Shown piece after piece: positions 10,921 to 22,381 of a DNA stretch of 64,000 nt (positions within the stretch are counted from its first letter, which is position 1; every line of letters starts with the position of its first letter). Location of the stretch: NCBI RefSeq assembly GCF_022201045.2, contig NC_068558.1:3224001-3288000 (forward strand), written 5' to 3'. The notes under the pieces are model-generated. The model had not been told where the DNA came from, did no database searches, and was given only the letters and a program-made list of their open reading frames with translations. The position numbers and the translations under genes are program-made. The DNA comes from Citrus sinensis. Taxonomy: Eukaryota > Streptophyta > Magnoliopsida > Sapindales > Rutaceae.

Positions 10921-12346
10921 ATGTCTACACTCTTCTTGGCCACCTTTTTATTCATTTTTTCGGCATCAAATCCGCTAACTACAGCCGATATTCACATCAA
11001 CAAATGCAGATCATATTGCGGAAACATAACCATAGACTACCCTTTTGCAATTCAACAAGGCTGCGGCCATCCCGGCTTCCGAGATTTGTTATTTTGCGTG
11101 AACGATTTTCTAATGTTTCACATAAGCTCGGGCTCATACCGTGTGCTAGAAATAGACTACGCTTATCAATCGCTCACATTACACGACGCCCACATGTCAA
11201 CCTGTGACAACATGGTGCTAGGTGGCAAGGGCAACGGCTTCGCGGTCGAGCAATGGCGGGCCCCGTACTTCAATCCAACGGCTGATAACGTGTTCATGCT
11301 AATTGGTTGCTCGGCCAAGTCACCACTCTTCCAAGGCTTCCCGGGGCAGCACTTGCCCTGTAGGAATGTTTCGGGCATGGGATGTGAGGACTACTACCAG
11401 TGCCCGTCTTGGCGCTTGGTGGGCCGTAAACGGACGGCCCCGATGTACGGTTCGGGCCCACCAGAGTGTTGCGCCGTGGCGTTCGAGTCTATTAAGATGA
11501 TAAATCTGACTAAGCTCGAATGCGAAGGGTATGCAAGTGCGTACAGCCTTGCACCATTGAAGATTGACGGCCCCAGCGAGTGGTCCTATGGGATAAGAGT
11601 CAAGTATTCAGTCCAAGGCGGTGACCAATTTTGTAGAGCTTGCGAGGCTACTGGCGGCACTTGTGGCTTTGGCACTGATGGTGTCAGGCAGCTGTGCATG
11701 TGTGGCAGCGTCAATTCCACATCAAACTGTGATTCGGGTGAGAATAAGATTTTATATTATGTTTGACATTCTCTGTGCTTATAATCATTATCACAAGTCA
11801 CAACTGGGTTAGCCCTGCTTATTTGACTCCGTTTGATTGTTTGCACATTATCTAAATTAACTTTTTATATTGTAATTTTTGCAGTCGGTTCATCATCAAG
11901 TAGAATTTCATGGCCTCTTTCACAAATTTCAGCAGGTTCATAATTAATTCTCTTTAGCATTTTCCCATAACAATTGTGCTTAGAATGTAATTTTCAAGGA
12001 TTCAGTCTCCTTTTTTTTTTTCTTTTTTTCAATAAAATTGAATCGAAATAAGTTGATTTGATTCGATTCGATTCAGTTAGATGATTTTTTTTTCCTTTTT
12101 GGGGTTAATTTTTTTGAAGACTCAAACTTATCAGTAGAAAATTTTGAACCGATCTACAAATTGGATTGGTTCAATTCGGGCGACAAAATGTCCACCCCTA
12201 ATATTTTCTTCAACGAATAAGATCATTTATGATGCTATTTATTGCAACTACTTAGTATGTGTATTGGTATAAACATCTTAGTTCTTGTAATTTTTGCAGG
12301 ATTTTTCGTGCTCCTGTCAATTTGGATGACAATAAACCACGGTTGA
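10921..12346 (+). CDS. Kinase-less galacturonan-binding (WAK/LRK10L-type) ectodomain protein
   Basis: Exons 10921-11737, 11885-11935, 12300-12346; 915 bases, 304 residues. A signal peptide (MSTLFLATFLFIFSASNPLTT) precedes a GUB_WAK_bind-type module opening with C-x3-C-GNITIDYPFAIQQGCGHPGF, the hallmark of the wall-associated kinase galacturonan-binding domain. A second cysteine cluster (CRACEATGGTCGFGTDGVRQ, then CMCG) matches the WAK_assoc/LRK10L C-terminal module. After it a Ser-rich linker leads to a short hydrophobic end (FFVLLSIWMTI) and the stop. There is no kinase domain and none downstream before the spacer. The arrangement suggests a secreted protein tethered by a GPI anchor or short membrane anchor that binds pectin at the wall; this is inference. 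The two small 3' exons keep the frame and encode exactly the anchor-like tail, so I do not call it a pseudogene. Confidence 0.8.
12110..12210. repeat. hAT-like element end in intron 2 of the galacturonan-binding gene
   Basis: The intron contains GACAAAATGTCCACCCCTAA (12182-12201), whose reverse complement TTAGGGGTGGACATTTTGTC looks like a hAT terminal repeat. The partner end was not found, so this may be a fragment. Confidence 0.3.
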
Positions 12347-15022
12347 AGAGTAGAAAAACACAAGCTATATATTGCTAGAACGTACGTGGGCATATCAAGA
12401 AATTTTAATTTTTTATTTATTGATTGATTATTTGCTCATCATGAGGAAGAGGAAAGGATAATGTTGTTGTAATATATATGCAAAACGAGTTCAAGGGGAG
12501 AACGTGTGCACTTGATCCACTTCGTTGACTTATTTAAAAAAAAAAATTGCATACATCATCACTTCTATAATATTTCTACCATAACATTAGAAATTTTTAC
12601 TGTGGTATTTATTCATCGGATGGTACAAGAGTAATTTTATTAATTATAAATTGAGATTCAATTTTGCAATCATCATGATCCGACCTTTTGGATGGCCATA
12701 TTGTTCAGATTTTGACGGGCCAACATTTTGCAGTCATCATGGTGTTAACTTCCTTTTGTGCTTAAAAATTTTTTTTTTTAAAAAAAGCATTTTCAAATGC
12801 AAAAGAGAATTAAAAAAGAGAGATAATTTAATACTAAGTCATGATAATTCTAAGGGTGGGACTATTTGTACTTTAATTTATACTTTAAACAATCTAATTT
12901 TAATAAAAATTTATCTTAAATAAAATAACCCTAAATGAATTTATTACTGAGAACATTAATATAATTTAAGAAAATACTATTCATTTAACATACATATAAC
13001 ATGAGATGTTTGCATCCTTGTAAAGGACTGAAGCTAACATCGTCGCAATAATTTCTTCAGAGGAACCAAAGTTAGGGTTGTTGACAGAAAATTCCATTTG
13101 GTGTTGTCATGAGAACTATAATCACACTGAAAAACAACATTAAAAAAAATAATAATAATAATAATACCACAAGAAATAAAATCTCATTGGTTCAATTGAT
13201 GTTCTTCTGTGTTTGCCTGTTGGTGTAGAACTTGGAAGGCAAGATTGCTCTCTCTCGGTTGGGCAGCTAATGACCTTCTCCATTGGTTCCCTTGCTTGAT
13301 TGTGTAAGGAGAATGGAAGACCATGTTTATGTTAATAATCGTTTGGTGTAATTATTTTAATGAAAGATAATTTTGGCATTTGAAAGAGCTGTGCGGAATA
13401 AAATTTAGACGGACTGATTTGAGCCTAAAAAACACTCTTCACACTTGTTACTTTTAAGATTTTATTTTTTGAAAAAAAATTGAATAAAACTTCTGCATAA
13501 ATTATAGCTTACTAAATCCTCTTGAAATTATGGTAAAAACAATCAAGGTCTAAATCAATTAATAAAGAATTTCATTTTATCACTTAGGACCTTTAGGTTA
13601 AAGATGGTGCAATTACGTTTTAGTTTTTAGATGCAACCCCACCTTCATTCGAATACAAATGGTCTAATACCGCGCTGCAGTTATAACTATATTAGCGAGT
13701 TTAATATAAAATCTCTAGCAAGGCCAACAAATGATGAGATATATGTCACTTTAATTGTAAACCCATATGTAAATTGAAGCTGACTGCTAAATGCAATTAT
13801 TTTATTTTATTTTATTTTTTAATTTAATGGGTTTTATTTGAATCACAATATTTCAAGGAATTAATCTCTAAACACGTTTACGAACTTAGCTAGCGAAAAG
13901 GAATATCAAAGATGGTCAATTCCCAATCCAATCTCCCCAATTTAAACCATTCAGAACTGTTTAAGAGGGAGGAAGGAAAAGAAGAACAGAATATAAGGAA
14001 GAAGAAGACTAGTACCAGTTATTTGTAAATAATGTGGGGTTAATTGTGGATTTTAAGAAAGTTCATAGAGTAAAACTCTATCTACATAATGTTAATATAG
14101 AATGTTAAATCTATGTTAGAATGATAATATAGAGTTTATTAGGTAAATTAATATAGAAAGAAAAATTATGGGTTCAAATAAGTTTCTTCGTAAAAATTTA
14201 TTAAATGAATGTATAGAATGTTAAACATTGTGTTGGTATTTCAAAATATCAAATATCGTACATTATTTAGACAACACGACATGAGTTGGTTTATATATAG
14301 AAACCAAATATAGTGTGGTAACAAACCCATAAAGAGGAGGCCAAGCACTCGTGCCCAATAACTCACGCGCAAGGAGAATCCCCCAAGGCTTGGCCCTTTT
14401 TTTTACGTTTCTACCCTTGGTTTATTTTTATTCATTTTAATTCGAATTTCATTGAGAATTCAATTCCTAATTGAGTTAGGATTTAATCAAATCTTTGTAT
14501 AATTATAATTCAAACTTATAGAGGAAAAAAGGGGCTAGGACTTTATCTATTTAAAGAGTTAAATATTTCACACCGTGATTATTTGACTTTGTCGTTTTCC
14601 TTTAGTCTTTATATCCAAGAGATTAAATTGTCTTTGTCAGTCCTTCTTGCACCGATGACACTGAAATGTTGTCTCCTGAGACACGTAAAATTTAGTCTTA
14701 AGAAAAGTGTTGTTATTACGTTGTTTGCCTTGACTGTTTACTGTTTTTCGTCCTAAAATTCAAACATAGAATAGTAGAGTAATCCGAATAAATTGTAACG
14801 TGTAATCGTAATTCTAAATTTGCGTTTAGTCATATTAATCGCCAAGAGACAAGAGGCTTGTGCATGCATTAGATGCGGAGAATTTATTTTGGCCTTCCAG
14901 ATGAGACATAGAGAATTGTCAACAGTGATTGTCCCCGTTGGACAAGGAAAAAGCTGTGGTTATATTTTATTGTAGACAGATAATCGTTCTGTCCACGCGT
15001 TATCTTTTTCCTCTTTCGGAAT
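12347..15022. other. AT-rich intergenic region, no gene seen
   Basis: No coding region is supported. It holds the motif AAGGGTGGGACTATTTGTAC at 12853-12872, which matches the terminal repeat of the Mutator-like element at 35683-36474 but has no visible partner end, a short (AAT)n run near 13150-13165, and many homopolymer A/T tracts. Confidence 0.5.
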
Positions 15023-15466
15023 TAGAGATGGCAAAATCCCGGGCCGGGTCCGGATATTGCCATGACCAGACCTTGCTCGGATGTAATCGGTTCGGGTCCG
15101 GGTTTGGACCGGATTTTAATCCGAGTACCCAGATTTTATATTTTTTAATATTTTATGTGTATATATTTTTTATTTTTTAGTAATTTTATAAGTTTTAAAT
15201 TTATTTCAATAAAATTTGACATGAAAATATAAATTTTAAGTGTTTAAAACTTTATATATGTATAATAAATAAGTTAAATAAAATATAAAATATTTAAAAT
15301 AATATATATTTTATAATTTTTTTAATAAAATATGAATTTCAGGTTTATCAAGTGATATCCAAGACCGATCCGACTTCATACCCAAACTGAATATTACTCG
15401 ACCCGCAACACCCGAGTACGGTCCGGATCCGGACCGGACGGGTATTTTTACCACCTCTATTCTCTA
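15023..15466. mobile_element. hAT-like non-autonomous element, 444 bp
   Basis: The left end TAGAGATGGCAAAA and the right end (reverse complement TAGAGAATAGAGGTGGTAAAA, with a small internal insertion) form terminal inverted repeats. The 8 bases TTCGGAAT occur directly on both sides (15015-15022 and 15467-15474), the target-duplication length of hAT elements. GC-rich subterminal CCGG-type repeats surround an AT-rich core with no coding capacity. Confidence 0.7.
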
Positions 15467-15474
15467 TTCGGAAT

Positions 15475-16477
15475 GACTATCGGCTCAAAACCTCAAATCA
15501 AACAAATCCCAAAGTACATTTGATTTTTTTTTTCTACTACAAACGACCAAAATAGTGAATTGAAAATTAGCGTACACGCCGGGTCACGACAGCCGCTTAA
15601 GAAAAACGACTTAGATGTCAGACAGCCTCAATCTTCAATTATTTCAAACAAATTATTGGAAACGTTGAAACCGTGAATGTCCCTATCCGCTACCGAGACG
15701 TGTCAAGCATGCATTTCTCACGCTTAGCCAATAGCCACTCTGACAGTGAAGGGTAAACAAATAATGTCCTCACCAAAAAAATAGGTAGGCATATGTTATA
15801 CGTAACTTACGTCACTCACACACATTATGCATGTCTTATGTTGATATTATTATTTATGTTAGTGATGTAATTTACAATTGAATATAATTTAGAGGCTCCC
15901 AAATAGTTATGATAACAACAATGCCAAATAAAAGTAATTTAAGAAGTAAAAAAAAAATCAACTTATCATCACATGAGGAAAAAAGAAAAAAGTGTAGAAA
16001 TAATGAAGGAATAGCTTTCTAAAATTAATTTTGGAGAGTCAGTATATACACAATCATTATCTAATAAATAAAAAAATCTCTTGGTGTATATTTGACAAAC
16101 CACATTACATGAGATTGTATTAATTAATGTGATACAATCTCATATTAAATAAATCTTATTGTTTAGGCTATACACACCATAATGTAAATAGTGCATTAAA
16201 AAAACCTAAGGTGGGTCGGTTTTGTGTTATACTGCACTATTCACATCATTTTTTATTTTTTAATTAAATTTAAAAAAAAAAACTAAAACATTAAATAAAA
16301 CTAGAAACTCAAGTATGTTGCTGCAGATGCTGATGAACTATCGTCAATAGTTCCGCGATGCATGGCCACGTGGTGGTTGCTGCATAACATCATGTTTTAT
16401 ATTTTAGTACCATTAAAATCTTTATTGTTAGAGTTACGCAATGATGCAATAATTACAAAAAAAAAAAAAAAAAAAAA
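15475..16477. other. Intergenic region, no gene seen
   Basis: AT-rich with a small hairpin (ATGAGATTGTA near 16108 against TACAATCTCAT near 16132) and a poly-A tract of more than 20 bases just before the Mutator-like element. A CCACGTGG G-box occurs near 16367. Nothing coding is supported. Confidence 0.4.
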
Positions 16478-17354
16478 GAGGAGTGCTAGCGACAGTCGCC
16501 CATAAGGGCGACTGATTCAGTCGCTAGTTTCCTCTGCCGACACGTGTGTCATACTTTGGGTTTTGTGTAATTTTAAATTAATGTTAAAATATTAATATCT
16601 TTTCATTTTATTTTAATATTATTATATATATGTATAGTGAATTTACCACAATATCCTTATTCTCTCTCCCTCTTGCTAAGTTTTCTCTTTTCTTATTGTT
16701 CCTCCGGCCACTGCAACTTCGTTCTCTTCTTCATCAATTTCTTTTCTTTCTTTTCTCCTTTAATAAAACTATGAAAGCCTGGATTAAAAAAAAAGACGAG
16801 GAAAAATTTTATTCTCCTTAGATTTTCTCCTTTCTCCTTTAATTTTCTCTTCTCCTTGCTTGAAAGATGACTATTTCTCCACTTCTCCGACTTCAGATTT
16901 GATATGATATTTTGTTTTGGGTGTGTAATCGGATCTACATGGTTGGGATAATTTTTGTTATTTATTTTCTAAAATAAAATATTTTTTCAAATTTTGTTTT
17001 AGCTAAGAAGGGGATTTTATTTTTATTATTTTTTTCCTTTTCTCTCTTTTTTCCAAGCTTTCAGTAGAGAGGGAGAAAGAAAAGAAATTAAAGAAGAAGA
17101 GAAGGAAGTTGCAGTGGCGAACAGAACAAGGAGGAGAGAAAGCCGGGCGAGAGGGAGATGGAATAAGTATCTTGTTGTAAATTCGTTATACATAATAATA
17201 ATAATAATATTAATATTAAAACAAAACTTAAAGATATTAATATTTTAACATTAATTAAAAATTACATAAAATTCAAGATATCAGACACGTGTCGGCAGAA
17301 GAAGCTAGCGACTGAATCAGTCGCCCATAAGGGCGACTGTCGCTAGCACTCCTC
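16478..17354. mobile_element. Mutator-like foldback element, 877 bp
   Basis: Both ends carry GAGGAGTGCTAGCGACAG in inverted orientation, followed by GTCGCCCATAAGGGCGAC, itself a palindrome. The inverted similarity continues inward for about 330 bases per arm (roughly 16478-16815 and 17025-17354), so the element is nearly a complete foldback with a short unique centre. The flanks are poly-A, with nine A residues directly right of the element and A on the left, matching a 9-bp target duplication as made by Mutator-like transposases. No transposase frame is present. Confidence 0.85.
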
Positions 17355-17492
17355 AAAAAAAAATTGTGTTTATGATAAAAGATTTAAATGTTGAAACTTC
17401 GATAGTAGATCTGCAGGGAATGGAAATGTCTTTGTCAGTAATAAACTAATAATCACACCATTGCATTCCTCTAGCAATAATGATTCTAATGA

Positions 17493-17589
17493 GGGAACAG
17501 CCCCCTCACACAGCTGGATCTCATTGGGATCCGTTCCTCAACTGTGTGAGGGGGCTGTACCTTACGTTAAACGTAAGGTAGGCCAACCC
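17493..17589. mobile_element. 97-bp hairpin insertion with 9-bp target duplication
   Basis: TTCTAATGA occurs on both sides (17484-17492 and 17590-17598). Between them lies a strong hairpin: ACAGCCCCCTCACACAG pairs with CTGTGTGAGGGGGCTGT around a loop containing GGATCTCATTGGGATCC, followed by a second palindrome ACCTTACGTTAAACGTAAGGT. The 9-bp duplication suggests Mutator-type mobilisation; the ends (GGG...CCC) give only a short inverted repeat. Confidence 0.7.
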
Positions 17590-17598
17590 TTCTAATGA

Positions 17599-18414
17599 TA
17601 TCAAAATATAATTCAAATGACACTAGAGTACGGCAGCGGCTGTGCAATGGTGGTGGTGACATTTGTTTATTTCAAGTGCGAAATTTAAAAGAATTAGTTG
17701 AAAAATATATTTAATCCCTCAATTGACGCAAAAATTGGTGCATTAAAATTCTTTATTGAAAAACTATTCTCTCTCTCTCTCTCTAAATATATATATATAG
17801 ACCCAAATTTTTTATTGACTTCTCTTGTAGACCCAAATTTTAGGATGATCATTAGTTTGATTTATTTTTATTTTTTCACGTTTGCTCTTTGCCCTACTTC
17901 TTCTTGTTTCTGTTTTTCATAGTCCATACCATCAAAACTTATCTAATACAGCAAACGTCACTGCTGCAAGATCACCGCTTAAATCAATGTGTATTTTCAT
18001 TACTTTATTCTATAATATATAAATATTCAATAAAACTTATGGCGAAATTTGTCAATAAACATTTTTTATGTTTTCCAAAGAGAAAAGTGTCTCTACTTAA
18101 AATTTCGATTACGTAAAAGGAAAAATTGGTGTTACGGGATGCAATTTTGGTCAACCGTCTCAATCAGGAGCCGGGCGCTGACGCAATTCGTACACTGGAG
18201 TATTTCGTCACATGTAATTTAACTAATTCCATTTATCCCCTCCCATTCGTCACCAATTCACAACAAAGAGTCGAGATTAATAATAAATCGTTTGACGTTT
18301 CTCTTTAGGGAACTTACTCCTTTCTGTGTGCTTGCTCATTGATTACGTTTTAATCCGGTTGTTTTTTGTCCCCGATAAAATAATAACTCGTGAGTCTTCT
18401 TGACTCTTGATTAT
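17599..18414. other. Intergenic region, no gene seen
   Basis: AT-rich with (CT)n and (TA)n stretches near 17770-17800. Several short open frames are present but none has family features. Confidence 0.4.
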
Positions 18415-18685
18415 GGGTGTGTTTGAAATTAAAATATTGTAACTTTTAAATTATAATTATTGTAAAAAAAAATTATAATTATAAAATAAAAATTAATAAT
18501 ATGTAATAAATATAAATTTTAAATAATAATTTTAATAAAATTATTAAATATATAAAAAAATTTTCATGATACAAATAAAAAATCACATTAACATAACTTT
18601 TAAATTATAATAATTAATATTTATTAAATATTTTAATACTATAACTTAAAAATTAAACTGTCCAACTTCAATTCCAAAAGCACCC
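18415..18685 (-). mobile_element. PIF/Harbinger-like MITE, family B copy 1 (reverse orientation)
   Basis: 271 bp with GGGTGTGTTTGAAATT at the left end and a right end whose reverse complement is GGGTGCTTTTGGAATTGAAG. Read on the minus strand it aligns along its length with 42470-42741 and 60773-61040, which have nearly the same size. Its flanking triplets (TAT/GTA) are not identical, so the target duplication has decayed here. It ends about 200 bases before the TRP1 start. Confidence 0.7.
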
Positions 18686-18885
18686 GTAACTTTTTGTTTC
18701 TCGTCGTGCGCGGCCCGCCACTCTCTCATTGCTTGGCATCTCCGCCACTCGTTTTCTTCAAACCATTTTTTAGTGTGAACCGACCAAACACGTCAATTTT
18801 TGTTTTATCCAGAAAAAAAAAAAGAAAGGGAAAAAAAACACCAAACACCGACCACTCTGTTTTCTATTTTAACCACAGTTTGCAC

Positions 18886-21800
18886 ATGGAGAATGCAACA
18901 ACAATGACAATGAGAGCGTTGTTGAATTTAACTGCAGTTTCTTCCTCTCCATTTAATAATAATCACCCAAATCACCGGCCTTCCTTACCGTCGCTTCGAA
19001 ACTGTGGATTTACGACTGCGGGTAATAATCCGAGATGCAGAGAATTAACTGCTATTCAAACCCCTCAGCCGGCTGTTTCTGATAATACTCGTCCTCTAAC
19101 GCCCTGCTTTAATGAGGTACTACAGTACAATAACCTCTACTTTTTTTTTTCTTTTCAAATTTTTAGTTTTCCGTTTTTGATTTGTTCTGTTTGGCAAGTT
19201 GATCGATTGCTTGATAAGTCGAGTGGATTTAACGGAGGCGGAGGCTCAAGCTTCGCTGGATTATTTGTTGAATGAAGCTGATGAGGCCTTGATTAGTGCT
19301 TTTCTTGTTTTGCTCAGAGCCAAAGGAGAAACATTTGGAGAGGTACATTTTTTTTTTTTTTTTATTGTTACGGTTCAACGGGGGTCACACTACAGTCAAC
19401 TGCGGTTACAATTAAGCAATTAAATTCATGTCGCATCATCTTTTATATGTCAAGCAAAATGTTCCTTTTTCTTTTTTCTCTTTTTAAATATTTCTCTTAG
19501 TTGTTAAAACAATTGGAAATCGTGGAGAAGGAAACCAACTGCAAGAAGACACCAAATTTCTCAGTTTTTAGCCCCCTTTTTTTTTTTTTTTGGTGCATTG
19601 GCTTTTGGAAATGGGTAAATCAATTTAGGCGGAAATAAACAAGAAAATAATTTCAAAAAAATTTGTGCAAATAGATTGTGGGATTGGCCAGGGCGATGAT
19701 AAAGTATGCTACGAAGGTGGAAGGGCTGGGTGATGCAGTTGACATTGTGGGTACAGGAGGTGATGGTGCAAACACAGTGAACATTTCAACTGGTGCTTCA
19801 ATTCTTGCTGCAGCTTGTGGTGCAAAAGTTGCCAAGGTGACAATTTTCTTCATCCGTGACCTTTTGTGATACTATGTTTTCTTTTTTGACCTTTTTCTTT
19901 TCACATAATATTTTGTGGGTTGTTATATCTCAGCAAGGGAGTCGGTCTAGTTCTTCTGCATGTGGAAGTGCTGATGTGTTAGAAGCTTTGGGTGTCGTTA
20001 TTGACTTGGACCCAGAGGTAGGTGCAATATGAATTAAGTAATTTATTATTATATGTGCCCTTTCGTGCGAGTAGTTGTTCCTGAATGTGGCTGTGGCATT
20101 CTGGCTGTTTTTGGAGAGGGACATATGTGTTAAATGCTACAAGAAGTCAATTACGACATGAATATCGTTTTTTTTTTTAATTTTTTGGGCTTGTGAATGC
20201 AAGCTGGACTGTGCTTATTCTAATAGCTATTAGTTGGTGGAATTCAAAGGATACAAAGTGGTCAAGGTCCCAACATGGCATCATTTTTGGATTTATTAAT
20301 CTCCTTTGTTTGTTAACATGAGGCCATTGTGGGCATACTTGGATCAAAACCTTACCGAGAATAATTTATTTGCTTTGTCTTCTTCATGCAGCTAATCTGG
20401 TTTTTTTCTTCAAGTGGATTGTTCCCTACATGGTTCATATTTCATAAACTAAAAGATAGGTTGAAAATATGTGCATTAAGTTCGAGGTCTGCTTGACCTA
20501 CTGAACGTAAAAATAGATAACAAACTGGTACAATAATGATATGCATTATTTGACATTCTTATGTTGGTGGAATTTTTTTTTTTTTTTTAATTTTTTGGTT
20601 CTTGAAAACAGGGTGTAAGAAGGTGTGTGGATGAGGCAGGAATTGGTTTCATGATGTCGACAAAGTATCACCCTGCAATGAAGTTTGTCAGGCCAGTGAG
20701 GAAAAAGCTCAAAGTAAAAACTGTATTCAATATATTGGGTCCTATGTTGAATCCTGCATGTGTGCCATTCGCTGTGGTTGGTGTTTACAATGAAAACTTG
20801 GTAAGTGTCTCTGGTGCATTCTAGCCTTAGTAGAATACTATTATCCTATAGGAAGATTTCTTAATAATTCAACATCATTATCTGAGAGATTTCTTAGTCA
20901 TAGGCTTCTTTGAGCTATTCGAACTTTTTAACTTGTTCATTCTTAAAATCCTATGCTTTCAAAAATCGCCTGCAGGCTTCTCTCTAATTTGTAGAAAATG
21001 TTTTGGGCAACAAGTGTAAGCCTTGATAGTTTGAAACCTCATGTGATTAAATATGGAAGCTTCTCTCGGCTTCAATTTTTTCTTTACTTTTCAATTTCCT
21101 AGGTTAATGAACGAGACTAAACTAACAGAAAAATTATAAGGTTTTTTATTTTTCCCTGAATTTTTGTAAAAGTTTTTAATATGTGTCAGATTAGTTCATA
21201 TATGCATGTATTTCATGATGCTTTCTTTTCATTGATTCCACCTCTATGAGGATATTAGTATAGATTTTGCTTTGAGTAATATCTTTATAATATATTGTCA
21301 GTTGTTTGAATTGTATCATGTAAAATAGTAGACATATATGTGTTAGGAGTTTGGCCATGTATTTTGAGTAACTTGCCATTTGTATCCATGAAATTCTCCC
21401 TCATTGGAGCTCTCTTCTGTTTGTTGGATAGGTACTCAAAATGGCCAATGCACTGCAACGATTTGGCCTGAAAAGAGCATTGGTTGTTCACTCAGAGGGT
21501 TTGGATGAGATGAGTCCCCTTGGTAAGCTTTCTGCTGTCGGGTAGTCAGCATATGTTTATTTAGCATTCATAGATTTTAGCTTTATTTGATTCTTATAAG
21601 CTTTTACATTTGGTTTTTCCTAATCTTGTGCTTAAATTTCATATGATTCAAACATAATGATTGAATACAGGACCTGGTCTGATCCTTGATGTCACCCAAG
21701 AAAAAATTGAGAGATTCTCATTTGATCCATGTAAGGATCTTGTCACTGACCTATTTTATTTCCTCTTCATTAATAGTTTCCTCATTGTATCAATACTTGA

Positions 21801-22381
21801 TTACCCTACTAAAATGACTGAATGAGTATGGTATTTTATAGTGGACTACGGCATTCCTCGCTGCACTTTAGAAAGCTTGCAAGGTGGAGGCCCAGCATAT
21901 AATGCAGAGGTCTTAAGGCGTGTACTGTCTGGAGAAAGAGGGGCAATAGCTGATGCATTAGTCAGTTTTCTCCTCTAACACTCCCAATCTCAACTGGCTG
22001 CTCTCTCTTTGTCTCTGTGTGTGTGTGTGCGCGCACGCACGCGTGATCCTTATGTAAGAAGAACAAATGGACTTATTAAATTTAATCTGATAATGATTGG
22101 ACAGATCCTAAATGCTGCAGCAGCACTCTTGGTCAGTTGCAAAGTGAACACCTTGGCTGAGGGTGTAGCCCTGGCGCGTGAAATTCAATTATCAGGGAAA
22201 GCTCTTAATACGCTGGATTTATGGATAGAAGTCTCAAAGGTAAATAAAACCTGTTCCTGAGTTGGCTGCTTCTTTAGGTATTGAAAACATAATGAATCCA
22301 TTTTGTTCTTTCCACTTTATTAAAGCAGAGCATTAAACAGATATGTCTTTGTAGGGGGCGCCAGCATTTGCTTGTGCATGA
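18886..22381 (+). CDS. TRP1: Anthranilate phosphoribosyltransferase, plastid (tryptophan biosynthesis)
   Basis: The enzyme joins anthranilate to PRPP, giving phosphoribosyl-anthranilate, the second step of tryptophan synthesis, in the chloroplast. Exons: 18886-19116, 19199-19342, 19675-19836, 19934-20017, 20612-20800, 21432-21522, 21671-21730, 21842-21960, 22105-22239, 22355-22381; 1242 bases, 413 residues. The Ser/Asn/Pro-rich first 75 residues are a likely transit peptide. The TrpD core follows: helical domain [24 protein letters not shown]-binding GTGGDG (residues 151-156) with [31 protein letters not shown], the [13 protein letters not shown] block, [11 protein letters not shown], the HSEGLDE metal-binding region (Asp295, Glu296) and [13 protein letters not shown]. 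The start at 18886 was chosen because it opens a transit-peptide-like sequence; the frame is also open upstream to 18694, without family support. Exon 10 codes only nine codons including the stop. Confidence 0.95.
22013..22041. repeat. Alternating purine-pyrimidine tract in TRP1 intron 8
   Basis: TGTGTGTGTGTGCGCGCACG and neighbouring CACGCG alternate purine and pyrimidine for almost 30 bases, a sequence class prone to left-handed DNA and length change. It lies inside an intron. Confidence 0.6.

Noticed and set aside
10921-12346. Calling the galacturonan-binding gene a pseudogene because it lacks a kinase
   Set aside because: The frame, splice sites and C-terminal anchor-like tail are intact, and kinase-less members are plausible in this family.
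16630-16821. 63-codon frame, Phe/Leu/Ser-rich
   Set aside because: It lies in the inverted arm of the Mutator-like element and reflects its pyrimidine-rich sequence, not a gene.
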